Shown here in pieces: positions 33,794 to 41,690 of a stretch of DNA of 64,000 bases. A program made the translations under genes and the position numbers. The notes beneath the pieces are model-generated. The model had not been told where the DNA came from and did no database searches. It saw only the letters and a program-made list of their open reading frames with translations. The stretch is from assembly GCF_900101115.1 (NCBI RefSeq), contig NZ_FNFU01000008.1, positions 62,001 through 126,000 on the forward strand, in the 5' to 3' direction. The stretch is from Cryobacterium psychrotolerans (lineage in GTDB: Bacteria; Actinomycetota; Actinomycetes; Actinomycetales; Microbacteriaceae). Within the stretch, counting starts at the first letter, position 1, and each line of letters begins with the position of its first letter.

Positions 33794-34836
33794 TCTCCTC
33801 AACGGAGCCGCGGCTCATCGTGGCTACCGGAGGAATTGGATCGGGGATCACGTTGGCGCTGAATGGGAACGCCACCCTGGGTCGTGAAGAGAGTCGCGCA
33901 GCTGTTTTGTTGGAGTCGCGAGACTACTGCAAACTGCACATCGTTTCTCATTATCTGCAAACGCTACTCGGCCGAGACTTTCCCATTATCCCTGTTGGCA
34001 AGGTCGGGGCCGACGCCGCTGGCCCGATTCTGCTCGATGACATGCGCCAAATCGGACTGGACCTTCGCCACGTCAAGGTTGTGACCGGAAAAACCACGCT
34101 CTTCGCCGTTTGCTACATCTACCCCAATGGTGACGGCGGCAATTTGACTACTCAACGGTCAGCTTCAGACGACGTGAGTCTCGAGGACATTCGCGCGCTT
34201 GAGGACGAGTTGGAAGGCGTCGGAAGTGCGGGCATAGCCCTGGCCCTGCCCGAGGTCCCGCTGGAAAGCCGGGCCGAGCTTCTTCGGCTTGCTACACAGG
34301 CGGGGTTCCTGCGTGTTGCAGCATTCGTAACGGGAGAGGCCCCGGCGGTCCTATCAAGCGGGATGTTGGAAAGCGTTGATCTCCTGGCCCTGAACTTGGA
34401 CGAAGCGAGGGCCTTTGCCAGCATCCCCCCGTCCGTTGAGTCGGCGCCTGAGATCGTGCATCGGTCAATGGAAGGACTGCTTCTCCAGAACGATCACCTG
34501 TCCCTCGTCATCACGGCCGGACGACACGGGAGTTGGACATGGGACGGAGAGTCCCTGCAACACACGCCGGCGCCCGAAGTCGCCGTCCTAAGCACGGCAG
34601 GGGCAGGAGACGCTCATTTGGCCGGCGTCGTTGCCGCACTTGCGCATGGAGTCGGGCTTCACGACGCGAATCGCTTTGCATCGATAATCAGCGCGATGAA
34701 AGTCGGGAGCGTACACACGATCAATCAGGAAATCACAGCCGCTACGGTGCTCGAGGCGGCACGAAATTTCGGGATTCTGATCCCAAACCATATGCAGCAG
34801 AGATTGAACGAAGTCGCCGCTGAACGGCTGGATTGA
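33790..34836 (+). CDS. PfkB/ribokinase-family sugar kinase
   Basis: 348 residues from the GTG at 33790, which has a Shine-Dalgarno AGAGGTGG 7 nt upstream. It has the ribokinase fold. Near the N-terminus GGIGSGITLALNGNATLGRE corresponds to the sugar-binding glycine motif. The C-terminal anion-hole motif reads STAGAGDAHLAG, with His where the family usually has Phe, but the catalytic base Asp is kept. The substrate is unknown. Because a NagB-like isomerase and a GalM mutarotase are adjacent, an aldose or amino-sugar substrate is likely. The base composition is lower in G+C than in the core genome. Confidence 0.82.
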   Translation: MISSTEPRLIVATGGIGSGITLALNGNATLGREESRAAVLLESRDYCKLHIVSHYLQTLLGRDFPIIPVGKVGADAAGPILLDDMRQIGLDLRHVKVVTGKTTLFAVCYIYPNGDGGNLTTQRSASDDVSLEDIRALEDELEGVGSAGIALALPEVPLESRAELLRLATQAGFLRVAAFVTGEAPAVLSSGMLESVDLLALNLDEARAFASIPPSVESAPEIVHRSMEGLLLQNDHLSLVITAGRHGSWTWDGESLQHTPAPEVAVLSTAGAGDAHLAGVVAALAHGVGLHDANRFASIISAMKVGSVHTINQEITAATVLEAARNFGILIPNHMQQRLNEVAAERLD

Positions 34837-34874
34837 CGCCCGCCTGCCATGAGATTCGAAGCGAAAGGCCTGCC

Positions 34875-35933
34875 ATGAATAAAGAGCTATTTGGACAACT
34901 GTCCGACGGGCGTGAAGTCCACAAGGTCACGTTGGGCAACCGTTCAGGTGCGAGCGTCGAAATACTGACTTACGGAGGCGTCATCCGCTCCCTGCAAGTC
35001 CCTGATCGCGACGGTCACCTCAAGAACGTTGTCCTGGGTTTCACCGGACTGGACGACTACGTGTCGAGCAGTCCATATTTCGGGGCCATCATCGGCCGGT
35101 ATGCCAATCGGATTGCGCAGGGCCGGTTCTCGATTGATGGCACGTCGTATCAAGTTTCAGTCAATGACTCGCCGAGCAGTCTGCATGGCGGCCACGAGGG
35201 CTTTGACAGGAAGATTTGGCAGGTCGCCGACATCGACGACAGTTCGCTCACCTTGCATTACGTGAGTTGCGACGGTGAGGAGGGCTATCCCGGAACGCTG
35301 AGCATCGACGTGCGTTATGAGCTGACCGCTGACAACACTCTTGAGGTGCAGTACGCCGCGACCACCGACGCGCCGACCATCATCAATCTTACGAACCACA
35401 GTTTTTTTAACCTAGGCGGGGAAGGCTTCGGAAGCGCTCTGGGCCATCTCGCTCAACTTGACGCGGAGAACTTTCTCCCAGTCGGGGAGGACCTGCTCCC
35501 CACTGGCGAAATACGAGCCGTGGCTGGAACAGAGATGGATTTCAGGACGGCGCGCGCCATCGGCGAACGAATCCGGACTGGCTCACGACAGATCCAAATT
35601 TCAAAAGGATATGACCATAACTTTCTGCTGAATCGATCCAGGATTGACGGCTCCGGATTAGCATTTGCAGCACGCTTTGAAGAGCCGAAGTCCGGGCGAA
35701 CGATGGAGGTATGGACAACGGAACCTGCCGTGGACTTCTATACCGGTAACTTCCTGAATGGGGGGCTGGTTGGTTCGGGCGGAAACGTATACCGGCAGGC
35801 AGACGCTTTTGCAATTGAGCCTGAGCGGCCCTCCAACGCTCCAAATACGCCTGGATTCGAATCGGCTGTGCTTCGTCCCGGAGAGCTCTACCAGAGCACG
35901 AGCCAGTATCGTTTCGGCGTTGCTGGCATCTAG
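34875..35933 (+). CDS. galM: Aldose 1-epimerase (galactose mutarotase)
   Basis: 352 residues. Family motifs are FGAIIGRYANRIAQGRF, HGGHEGFDRKIW, and the catalytic His in NLTNHSFFNLGG. The catalytic Glu is in FAIEPERPSNAPN, near residue 317, where GalM usually has ETQ. It interconverts alpha and beta anomers of aldoses. The ATG at 34875 has AAAGG 6 nt upstream, and the gene lies 38 bp after the kinase. This is the catabolic operon of the island, with similar Shine-Dalgarno strings before galM and the amidohydrolase. Confidence 0.92.
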   Translation: MNKELFGQLSDGREVHKVTLGNRSGASVEILTYGGVIRSLQVPDRDGHLKNVVLGFTGLDDYVSSSPYFGAIIGRYANRIAQGRFSIDGTSYQVSVNDSPSSLHGGHEGFDRKIWQVADIDDSSLTLHYVSCDGEEGYPGTLSIDVRYELTADNTLEVQYAATTDAPTIINLTNHSFFNLGGEGFGSALGHLAQLDAENFLPVGEDLLPTGEIRAVAGTEMDFRTARAIGERIRTGSRQIQISKGYDHNFLLNRSRIDGSGLAFAARFEEPKSGRTMEVWTTEPAVDFYTGNFLNGGLVGSGGNVYRQADAFAIEPERPSNAPNTPGFESAVLRPGELYQSTSQYRFGVAGI

Positions 35934-36008
35934 CCCAGTCTGGTTACCCGCGAGGATGCGGACGATCGGGGCGACCCATGCCCACCCATCACACATGGAG
36001 GACGAGTA

Positions 36009-36428
36009 TTGAGTACACGGACGGGTTCGAATGAACCGAACACCCTTTCATCCGCGACTGAAACGGGAGGTCAGCGAGATCTCTCCCTGACGCTGATCCA
36101 CTCGGCAAACTTGGTGACCGGCGGCCGAGTTGCCGACGATGCGTGGGTCCTCTTCGGCGGCGACACTGTCCTCGCCTCCGGTGTATGGACATCTCTTGAC
36201 GAGTCGTTGCGGAGGGTCGTCGGCGAGCATCGGCCAGAGCACGTCGTTGACGCTAAAGGTCTCTGGCTCACTCCTGGGTTCATCGATATCCATTGTCACG
36301 GGGGTGGGGGAGGGTCGTTCCACGAGGGAACCGAGAATTGGCACCAGCAGGACCTCCGGCCCGGCCGCGCACTGTTCTGCTCGGTTCCACTGTCTCATCG
36401 CCCGACAACTACGAAAGGCCAAGCATGA
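36009..36428 (+). pseudogene. nagA: Truncated N-acetylglucosamine-6-phosphate deacetylase (nagA fragment)
   Basis: 139 codons from a TTG start with GGAGG upstream. The sequence through LIHSANLVTGGRVADDAWVL and LTPGFIDIHCHGGGGGSFHE is the N-terminal strand and first metal motif (HCHG) of NagA. After about codon 105 the homology ends and the reading frame becomes anonymous, stopping at 36428. The other about 260 residues of the 380-residue enzyme are missing. The fragment ends where the next gene starts, consistent with a deletion joining nagA to the amidohydrolase. It is not expected to be functional. Confidence 0.8.
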
Positions 36429-37525
36429 ACCACCCGGTCCCACCGCCTACATACCTTCCGCTCAATGACTACCGACCGCAGCCGCAGGTCGTGCTACCCG
36501 CTCACCAGCGCCTGATGGCCAAGTTTCCCGCGGTCGACGCCCACACGCACCCGGGGCGGTGGCTGAGCGACTGGGTGGGTGAGCCCGGCCGCTGGCTTGT
36601 CGAGGACGTAGCCAGGTGGATAGAGAAGATGGCCGCGTTCAACGTGCACGGGTTCGTAAACCTCGACGGACGCTGGGGTACAGAGCTTCGAGAGAATCTG
36701 GAGCGGTTCGACTATGCGTTTCCTGGTCACTTCGCGACCTTCGCTCATTTGAACTGGTCGGTCCTGGAAGAAGGCGCGGGCGCAGACGTACTGGTTTCCC
36801 AGCTGGTCGAGGCCGCACGGATGGGCGCAGCAGGAATCAAGATATGGAAAGACCTCGGCTTGAGTATTCGAGACTCTGATGGCGTTCTCGTGCTCCCCGA
36901 CGACCCCCGGCTGACTCCCGTCTGGGAGGCGGCGGCCGAACTCGAACTTCCGATCTGGTGGCATATTGCCGACCCGGTCGCCTTTTTCGAGCCCGTCGAC
37001 CAGCGGAATGAAAATTACGAGATGCTGATCGAGCGACCGGACTGGTCTTTCCACGGCAGCGGGCGACCCACATTCGCTCGTCTGATGGAAGCGCTTGAGC
37101 ATGTAGTCGCGGCGCACCCCGCTGTCACCTTCGTTGCCGTCCACGCCGGCTGCTATGCCGAAAACCTTGGCTGGGTCGGCCGCATGCTCGACAGCTACCC
37201 GAATCTCAATATCGACATTGCTGCCAGGCTGGCGCAACTCGGACGTCAGCCGCGAGCAACCCGCGAACTCATCTTGAGGCATCCCCACAGGGTGCTTTTC
37301 GGCGCCGACGAGATCCCTGCGTCGGGCGAGAGCTACCCAACCCACTTCCGCTTTCTCGAAACGGAGGACGAGTACTTCCCCCATAGTGCGGAGAATCCCC
37401 AACTGATGGGGCGCTGGATGATTTCAGGAATCGACTTGCCCGACGACGTCCTGCAAGCGGTGTACTCGCAGAACGTGCTGCGGTTAATTCCGAGACTCGC
37501 GTCGCGGCAACCAGCCAACGGCTGA
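36425..37525 (+). CDS. Amidohydrolase-2 family metal-dependent hydrolase
   Basis: 366 residues. TIM-barrel amidohydrolase of the amidohydrolase_2 type. It shows the strand-1 metal motif DAHTHPGRW near residues 39-47, a strand-5 histidine in IWWHIADP, strand-6 HAGCYAENLGWVG and strand-8 LFGADEIP. The latter gives the catalytic Asp. Family members act as decarboxylases or lactone hydrolases on small organic acids and sugars. The substrate is unknown. The ATG at 36425 has AAAGG upstream. It is the last gene of the plus-strand catabolic operon. Confidence 0.85.
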   Translation: MNHPVPPPTYLPLNDYRPQPQVVLPAHQRLMAKFPAVDAHTHPGRWLSDWVGEPGRWLVEDVARWIEKMAAFNVHGFVNLDGRWGTELRENLERFDYAFPGHFATFAHLNWSVLEEGAGADVLVSQLVEAARMGAAGIKIWKDLGLSIRDSDGVLVLPDDPRLTPVWEAAAELELPIWWHIADPVAFFEPVDQRNENYEMLIERPDWSFHGSGRPTFARLMEALEHVVAAHPAVTFVAVHAGCYAENLGWVGRMLDSYPNLNIDIAARLAQLGRQPRATRELILRHPHRVLFGADEIPASGESYPTHFRFLETEDEYFPHSAENPQLMGRWMISGIDLPDDVLQAVYSQNVLRLIPRLASRQPANG

Positions 37526-37689
37526 TGTTCCCGGACGCGTTTTAGGTCAGCGACGACGGGAGGGTGGCTCGCGATGGTGCCGAGTGAATATGAATGATCA
37601 GGTCCCCTCACCCCAGCATCAGTGTCGACCCCCAGGAGACCCCCAGAACCATCTAGATGTATAACGTTGGGTCTGCCATGCCTGCAATG

Positions 37690-38511
37690 CTAACGAGTTC
37701 CGCCTGGGCCGGGCTGGCTCGATCCCGCGAGGTAGGCCAGTTGCGCGCGAACGGATGCCTCTGCGGCGGATCGCACCGCGGCATCCGCCTCGGCGTACAC
37801 GCGATCGGTGACCTGCTCGACCGTCGCGTCCGGCCCGAGGTCGACCAGCGATCGGCGCACCTGGTCGAGGCGTTCGCGCCGGTGCGCGAGGTAGGCCTCG
37901 CAGATCGCCGCGAGGTCGGGCAGCGACGGGCCGTGGGCGGGCAGCACGGTGGCCGGTCCGAGCGCCCGCAGCGTGGACAGGGAGCGCAAGTACGGGCCGA
38001 GGGCGCCGTCGGGGTGAACGATCACGCTCGTTCCGCGCCCGAGGATGGTGTCGCCGGTGATCACGGAGCCGTTCGGCCCGTCGTCGGGCAGGTGGAAACA
38101 GACGGAATCCGCCGTGTGGCCGGGCGTCGCGATGACGCGGATGCGAGTTCCCGCCGCGCGAATCTCCTCCCCGCCCTGCAGCGGTTCACCGTTGACACAG
38201 AACGCGGGGTCGACTGCCCGCACCCGGGCGCCGGTCAGCCGCGCGAACCGCTCGCTCGCGGCGGTGTGATCGGGGTGGTGGTGAGTGATGAGCACGAGCT
38301 CGACCGGGCCCGCCCCGGCCAGCGCGGCCAGGTGGCCGTCATCGACCGGGCCGGGGTCGACCACCACGATCGACGCGGCGCCCGGCGCGCCGATGAGGTA
38401 GGAGTTGGTGCCGTCGAGCGTCATCGGACCGGGGTTGGGAGCGAGCCGCCTCCGTGTCAGGAGGCTGCTCCGGGCGATGCCGTGCCTGCCCGATGTCCCG
38501 TCGTTGCCCAT
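37690..38511 (-). CDS. MBL-fold metallo-hydrolase
   Basis: 273 residues. The metallo-beta-lactamase zinc motif THHHPDHTAASE is near residues 76-87. The later His/Asp ligands are in ATPGHTADSVCF and ITGDTILGRG, and the C-terminal helical segment RRERLDQVRRSLVDLGPDAT is typical of RNase Z/glyoxalase-like LACTB2-type proteins. Substrate not identifiable. It is divergent from the NUDIX gene with a 27-bp gap, and its 3' end marks the return of core-like composition after the island. Confidence 0.88.
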   Translation of the reverse strand: MGNDGTSGRHGIARSSLLTRRRLAPNPGPMTLDGTNSYLIGAPGAASIVVVDPGPVDDGHLAALAGAGPVELVLITHHHPDHTAASERFARLTGARVRAVDPAFCVNGEPLQGGEEIRAAGTRIRVIATPGHTADSVCFHLPDDGPNGSVITGDTILGRGTSVIVHPDGALGPYLRSLSTLRALGPATVLPAHGPSLPDLAAICEAYLAHRRERLDQVRRSLVDLGPDATVEQVTDRVYAEADAAVRSAAEASVRAQLAYLAGSSQPGPGGTR

Positions 38512-38538
38512 GATCGGCAGCCTACTATCGTGGCTTAC

Positions 38539-39231
38539 ATGCACCCCAGTGAAGCTCCCCGGCCGGCGAACGACGCGGAGCCGGCAGCGACCGTCATCCT
38601 CCTGCGGGACTCCGCCCGGGGCATCGAAGTGCTCCTGCTCGAACGGCCGCATCATCGCGGGTCGTTTGCCGGTGCCTGGGTCTTCCCCGGCGGGCGCGTC
38701 GACCCGGAGGACGCCGCGGCGGTGGCGGCCGGCGACGAGCAGGCCGCGGCCCGGCAGGCCGCGGCGCGGGAGACGCTCGAGGAGACCGGCCTCACGGTGA
38801 CGGTCGAGTCCCTGGTGACGGTCGCGCGGTGGACCCCGTCGGAGACCCAGGCGAGGCGCTTCCAAACCTGGTTCTACTACGCGAAGGCGCCCGGCGACCC
38901 GGTTATGCTGAACCCCGACGAGAGCGTCGACCACATCTGGATTTCCCCCGCGGACGCCCTGGAGCGCCACGCCTCGGGACTGTTCCGGCTGGCGCCGCCG
39001 ACCTGGGTGAGCCTTAGCGCGCTCGTGGGCGCCGACAGCGCCGATCACGCCCTCGCGCGGGCGCGCGCGGCCGCTCCCGACTACTTCGAGTCGCGGTTCC
39101 ACGCCGACCCGCGCGTGGTCCTCTGGGAGGGCGACGTCTCCTTCGGCGCGCCGGAGCTCGTCGACGCGGAAGGCCCGAGGCATCGCCTGGACATGACCGT
39201 TCTCCCATGGAGGTACGAGCGCACCTCCTGA
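38539..39231 (+). CDS. NUDIX hydrolase
   Basis: 230 residues. The Nudix box is split: FPGGRVDPED is followed by an Ala-rich insert (AAVAAGDEQAAARQ) and then AARETLEETGL. The insert puts the catalytic REtLEETG further from GG than in the compact GX5EX7REUXEEXGU motif, as in NUDT19-like NUDIX proteins that cleave acyl-CoA or related diphosphates. The start at 38539 is an ATG close to the divergent MBL gene. The substrate is undefined. Confidence 0.88.
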   Translation: MHPSEAPRPANDAEPAATVILLRDSARGIEVLLLERPHHRGSFAGAWVFPGGRVDPEDAAAVAAGDEQAAARQAAARETLEETGLTVTVESLVTVARWTPSETQARRFQTWFYYAKAPGDPVMLNPDESVDHIWISPADALERHASGLFRLAPPTWVSLSALVGADSADHALARARAAAPDYFESRFHADPRVVLWEGDVSFGAPELVDAEGPRHRLDMTVLPWRYERTS

Positions 39232-39247
39232 GCCGCGACCGGACCGG

Positions 39248-40261
39248 CTACTGGGGCCGGGCCGTGCTCGAGCGCACGATGAGTTCGAACGGCATCGGGG
39301 TGTTGAGGCCGGCCTGGTCATGCTTGCCCGGATGCAGCTGGTCCAGGAGGATCCCCACCGCTGCCTCCCCCTGCCCCTTGGGGAACTGCGCGATCGTGCT
39401 CAGCCCGAAGAACTCCGCCAGCTCGTGGTCGTCGATGCCGATCACCGAGACGTCCCGCGGCACGACCATTCCGAGGTCCCGAGCGGCCAGGATGCAGCCG
39501 ATCGCCATCTCGTCGGACGCCGCGAAGATGGCGGTGGGCCGGTTGTGCGCCCGGCCGAGGAGCTGCTTGGCGGCCTGGTAGCCGCCGGGCATGGTGAAGT
39601 CCGCCGGTTGGAACAGCTCCGGCGACGGGTCGATCCCGGCCTCGGTGAGGGCGTACTCGTACCCGATGCGGCGGTTCGTCGGAAGGTGGAAGTCGAGGTC
39701 GAGTGCCTTGTTCCCGCCGATGTGCGCGATGCGAGTGTGGCCGAGGGCGAGGAGGTGCTCGGTCGCCAGCCGCGCGACGGCGACATCGTCGATGGTGAGC
39801 GTGCGCACGCCGGGAATCGGGCCGCCCACGCCCACGAGGGGCTTGCCGAGCGCGTGCAGGCGGGCCACCTCGTTCTCGGTGAGTTCGAGCGAGATCGCGA
39901 TCACGGCATCCACCCGCTGGCGCAGCAGGAAATGCTCGAAGACGCTGCGTCGCTCTTCCCCGCCGCCGGTCAGGTTGTAGAGGGTGAGGTCGTAGCCGTT
40001 GCGCAGGAGGGTCTGTTGCGCGCCCTCGACGACGCTGGAGAAGAACCACCGGTTGAGAAAGGGCACCACGACGCCGATGTTCTTCATCCGGCCCGACGCG
40101 AGGCTGGATGCGGTGGAGGACACGACGTAGCCGAGTTCCCCGGCCGCGGCTTCGACCTTGACCCGGGTCGCCGGTGACACGTGGGCGCTGCCGCTGAGCG
40201 CGCGGGAAACGGTGGCGGTGGAGACGCCCGCAAGGCGGGCTACCTCGTCGATGCCGACCAT
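39248..40261 (-). CDS. LacI-family transcriptional regulator
   Basis: 337 residues. The N-terminal helix-turn-helix is IDEVARLAGVSTATVSRALS followed by the hinge SSTASSLASGRMKNIGVVVP. The periplasmic-binding-like effector domain includes VDAVIAISLELTENE, ATEHLLALGHTRIAHIGG and FAASDEMAIGCILAARDLG. It stands alone, convergent to the NUDIX gene. Two exact LacI-family operator matches near 44.9 kb, between a GH13 glucosidase gene and malEFG, are candidate targets; the effector is likely a sugar. This link is inference. Confidence 0.92.
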   Translation of the reverse strand: MVGIDEVARLAGVSTATVSRALSGSAHVSPATRVKVEAAAGELGYVVSSTASSLASGRMKNIGVVVPFLNRWFFSSVVEGAQQTLLRNGYDLTLYNLTGGGEERRSVFEHFLLRQRVDAVIAISLELTENEVARLHALGKPLVGVGGPIPGVRTLTIDDVAVARLATEHLLALGHTRIAHIGGNKALDLDFHLPTNRRIGYEYALTEAGIDPSPELFQPADFTMPGGYQAAKQLLGRAHNRPTAIFAASDEMAIGCILAARDLGMVVPRDVSVIGIDDHELAEFFGLSTIAQFPKGQGEAAVGILLDQLHPGKHDQAGLNTPMPFELIVRSSTARPQ

Positions 40262-40417
40262 GGGGTTTCCTAACCGGACTGAAGACGGGGGTCAGGAGGA
40301 ATCATATCGACGCCGGGAGCGCGCCGATCGCACCGCTGATTTCTCACTGGGGCCCTGAGCCTAGTATTCTGATTCAGCGCCTCCGGTCACGTGTTCTCAT
40401 ATGGTCGGGTGCGTACT

Positions 40418-40499
40418 GGCGAGTTACCCAAGTGGCCAAAGGGATCTGACTGTAAATCAGACGGCGTAGCCTTCGTGAGTTCGAATCTCGCACTCGCCA
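40418..40499 (+). tRNA. tRNA-Tyr (GTA)
   Basis: 82 nt with acceptor GGCGAGT pairing ACTCGCC and anticodon GTA inside ACTGTAAAT. The long variable arm is normal for tRNA-Tyr. The CCA end is not encoded. A TAGTAT at 40362-40367 is a candidate -10. The gene is followed by a G+C-rich hairpin and three 24-bp repeats. Confidence 0.96.
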
Positions 40500-40524
40500 C
40501 AGCCCCGGTGGTGACCGGGATGAC

Positions 40525-40561
40525 AGCCCCGCCCGACCTCCACGGAGGCCCGGGCGGGGCT
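40525..40561 (+). terminator. G+C-rich hairpin after tRNA-Tyr
   Basis: AGCCCCGCCCG (40525-40535) pairs with CGGGCGGGGCT (40551-40561) across a 15-nt loop. There is no long T-run, so termination is likely but not certain. Its right arm is the first unit of the following 24-bp repeat. Confidence 0.6.
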
Positions 40562-40609
40562 TCTGCCTTTCTCCCGGGCGGGGCTTCTGTGCTTCTCCCG
40601 GGCCGGGCT
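40549..40609. repeat. Three tandem 24-bp units
   Basis: CCCGGGCGGGGCTTCTG begins at 40549, recurs at 40573, and a partial unit CCCGGGCCGGGCT begins at 40597; the period is exactly 24 bp. The array ends 12 bp before the inositol monophosphatase start. Each unit can pair with the left arm of the tRNA-Tyr terminator. Confidence 0.85.
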
Positions 40610-40620
40610 AGTTTGGTGCC

Positions 40621-41454
40621 ATGACCGCGACCGTGCCAGCCGGACTGCTCACCCTCGCCCGCGAGACCGCGCTCGCCGCAGCGGGCCTGGCCCGCCGCCG
40701 ACGGGACGAGGGTGTCTCCGTTGCCGCCACGAAGTCGTCGGCCGAGGACATCGTCACCCCCGCCGACCGGGAAACCGAGGCGCTCATCCGAGGGCTCCTC
40801 GCGGAGGCCCGGCCGAACGACGGATTCTACGGCGAGGAGTCCGAGGCCACCGCCGGCAGCTCCGGACTCACCTGGGTCGTCGACCCGATCGACGGCACGG
40901 TCAACTACCTCTACGGCATCCCCGCCTACGCCGTCAGCATCGCCGTCGTCGAGGGCGACCCTGACCCCGACACCTGGACCGCCCTCGCCGGCGCGGTCGT
41001 CAACCCGGCCACCGGCGAGGCGTTCACGGCACTGGCCGGCGCGGGCGCCTACCTGGCGGACCGAAGGCTGCAGGCCAACACCGGAGTGCCGCTCGCGCTG
41101 GCCCTGCTGGGCACGGGCTTCTCCTACAGTGCCTCTCGGCGGGTGGACGAGGCGACGATCGTTCGCGCGCTCATCGGCCGGGTTCGGGACATCCGTCGCA
41201 TGGGGTCTGCCGCCCTCGACCTGTGCGGGGTGGCGGCGGGTCGACTCGATCTCTATTACGAGCGCGGACTCAACCCCTGGGACCACGCGGCGGGCGCGCT
41301 GATCGCCCGGGAGGCCGGCGCCAGGGTCGGCGGGCTCGGGGGCGATCCCGAGGGCCGCGGGCTCCTCATCGCCGGTGCGCCCGACGTCTACGACGCCTTC
41401 GAGCCGCTTCTCGCCGAGATCTTTGCGGGCCGCCCGGCCGAGGCGGACGACTGA
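40621..41454 (+). CDS. Inositol monophosphatase family protein
   Basis: 277 residues. Metal-dependent phosphatase family (IMPase/SuhB). The first metal motif is GEESEATAG near residues 76-84. The second is WVVDPIDGTVNYLYG near 90-104, and the C-terminal substrate/metal motif is PWDHAAGALIAREAG near 220-234. Possible substrates are inositol phosphate, histidinol phosphate or related monophosphates; the sequence does not decide. There is a short A+T-richer leader and a terminator after it. Confidence 0.93.
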   Translation: MTATVPAGLLTLARETALAAAGLARRRRDEGVSVAATKSSAEDIVTPADRETEALIRGLLAEARPNDGFYGEESEATAGSSGLTWVVDPIDGTVNYLYGIPAYAVSIAVVEGDPDPDTWTALAGAVVNPATGEAFTALAGAGAYLADRRLQANTGVPLALALLGTGFSYSASRRVDEATIVRALIGRVRDIRRMGSAALDLCGVAAGRLDLYYERGLNPWDHAAGALIAREAGARVGGLGGDPEGRGLLIAGAPDVYDAFEPLLAEIFAGRPAEADD

Positions 41455-41537
41455 ACCGGATCCCGCGTTCGGCGGGGTCTCAGACCGCGGAATGACGCGG
41501 ATCCCGAGGGGCTTGCGGGTGTCCGGAAGGTGAACGG

Positions 41538-41562
41538 ACGGGGGCGTCGCCACCCCCGTTTT
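41538..41562 (+). terminator. Hairpin terminator after inositol phosphatase
   Basis: ACGGGGG (41538-41544) pairs with CCCCCGT (41553-41559) across an 8-nt loop and is followed by TTT. It ends the upstream transcript before the M23 peptidase gene. Confidence 0.65.
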
Positions 41563-41690
41563 CGGGTGCCATCCGGGCGGGTCGACTGGAATTGCGGGCC
41601 CTCGAGGACTAGCCTTGACCCAATTGTTATTTTGGCGCTGGCCAAGATGAGCTCCACGCCACCTGACCGCCGCTCCGAAAGTCCTGCCCT

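Noticed and set aside
37526-37689. Attachment site or transposon end at the right edge of the island
   Set aside because: I searched for inverted repeats, a tRNA fragment or a direct repeat with the left edge near 31710 and found none that I could support.
41455-41690. Cyclic di-AMP riboswitch upstream of the M23 peptidase
   Set aside because: Such riboswitches often control cell-wall hydrolases in actinobacteria, but the conserved core segments are absent; only a terminator hairpin for the upstream gene is seen.
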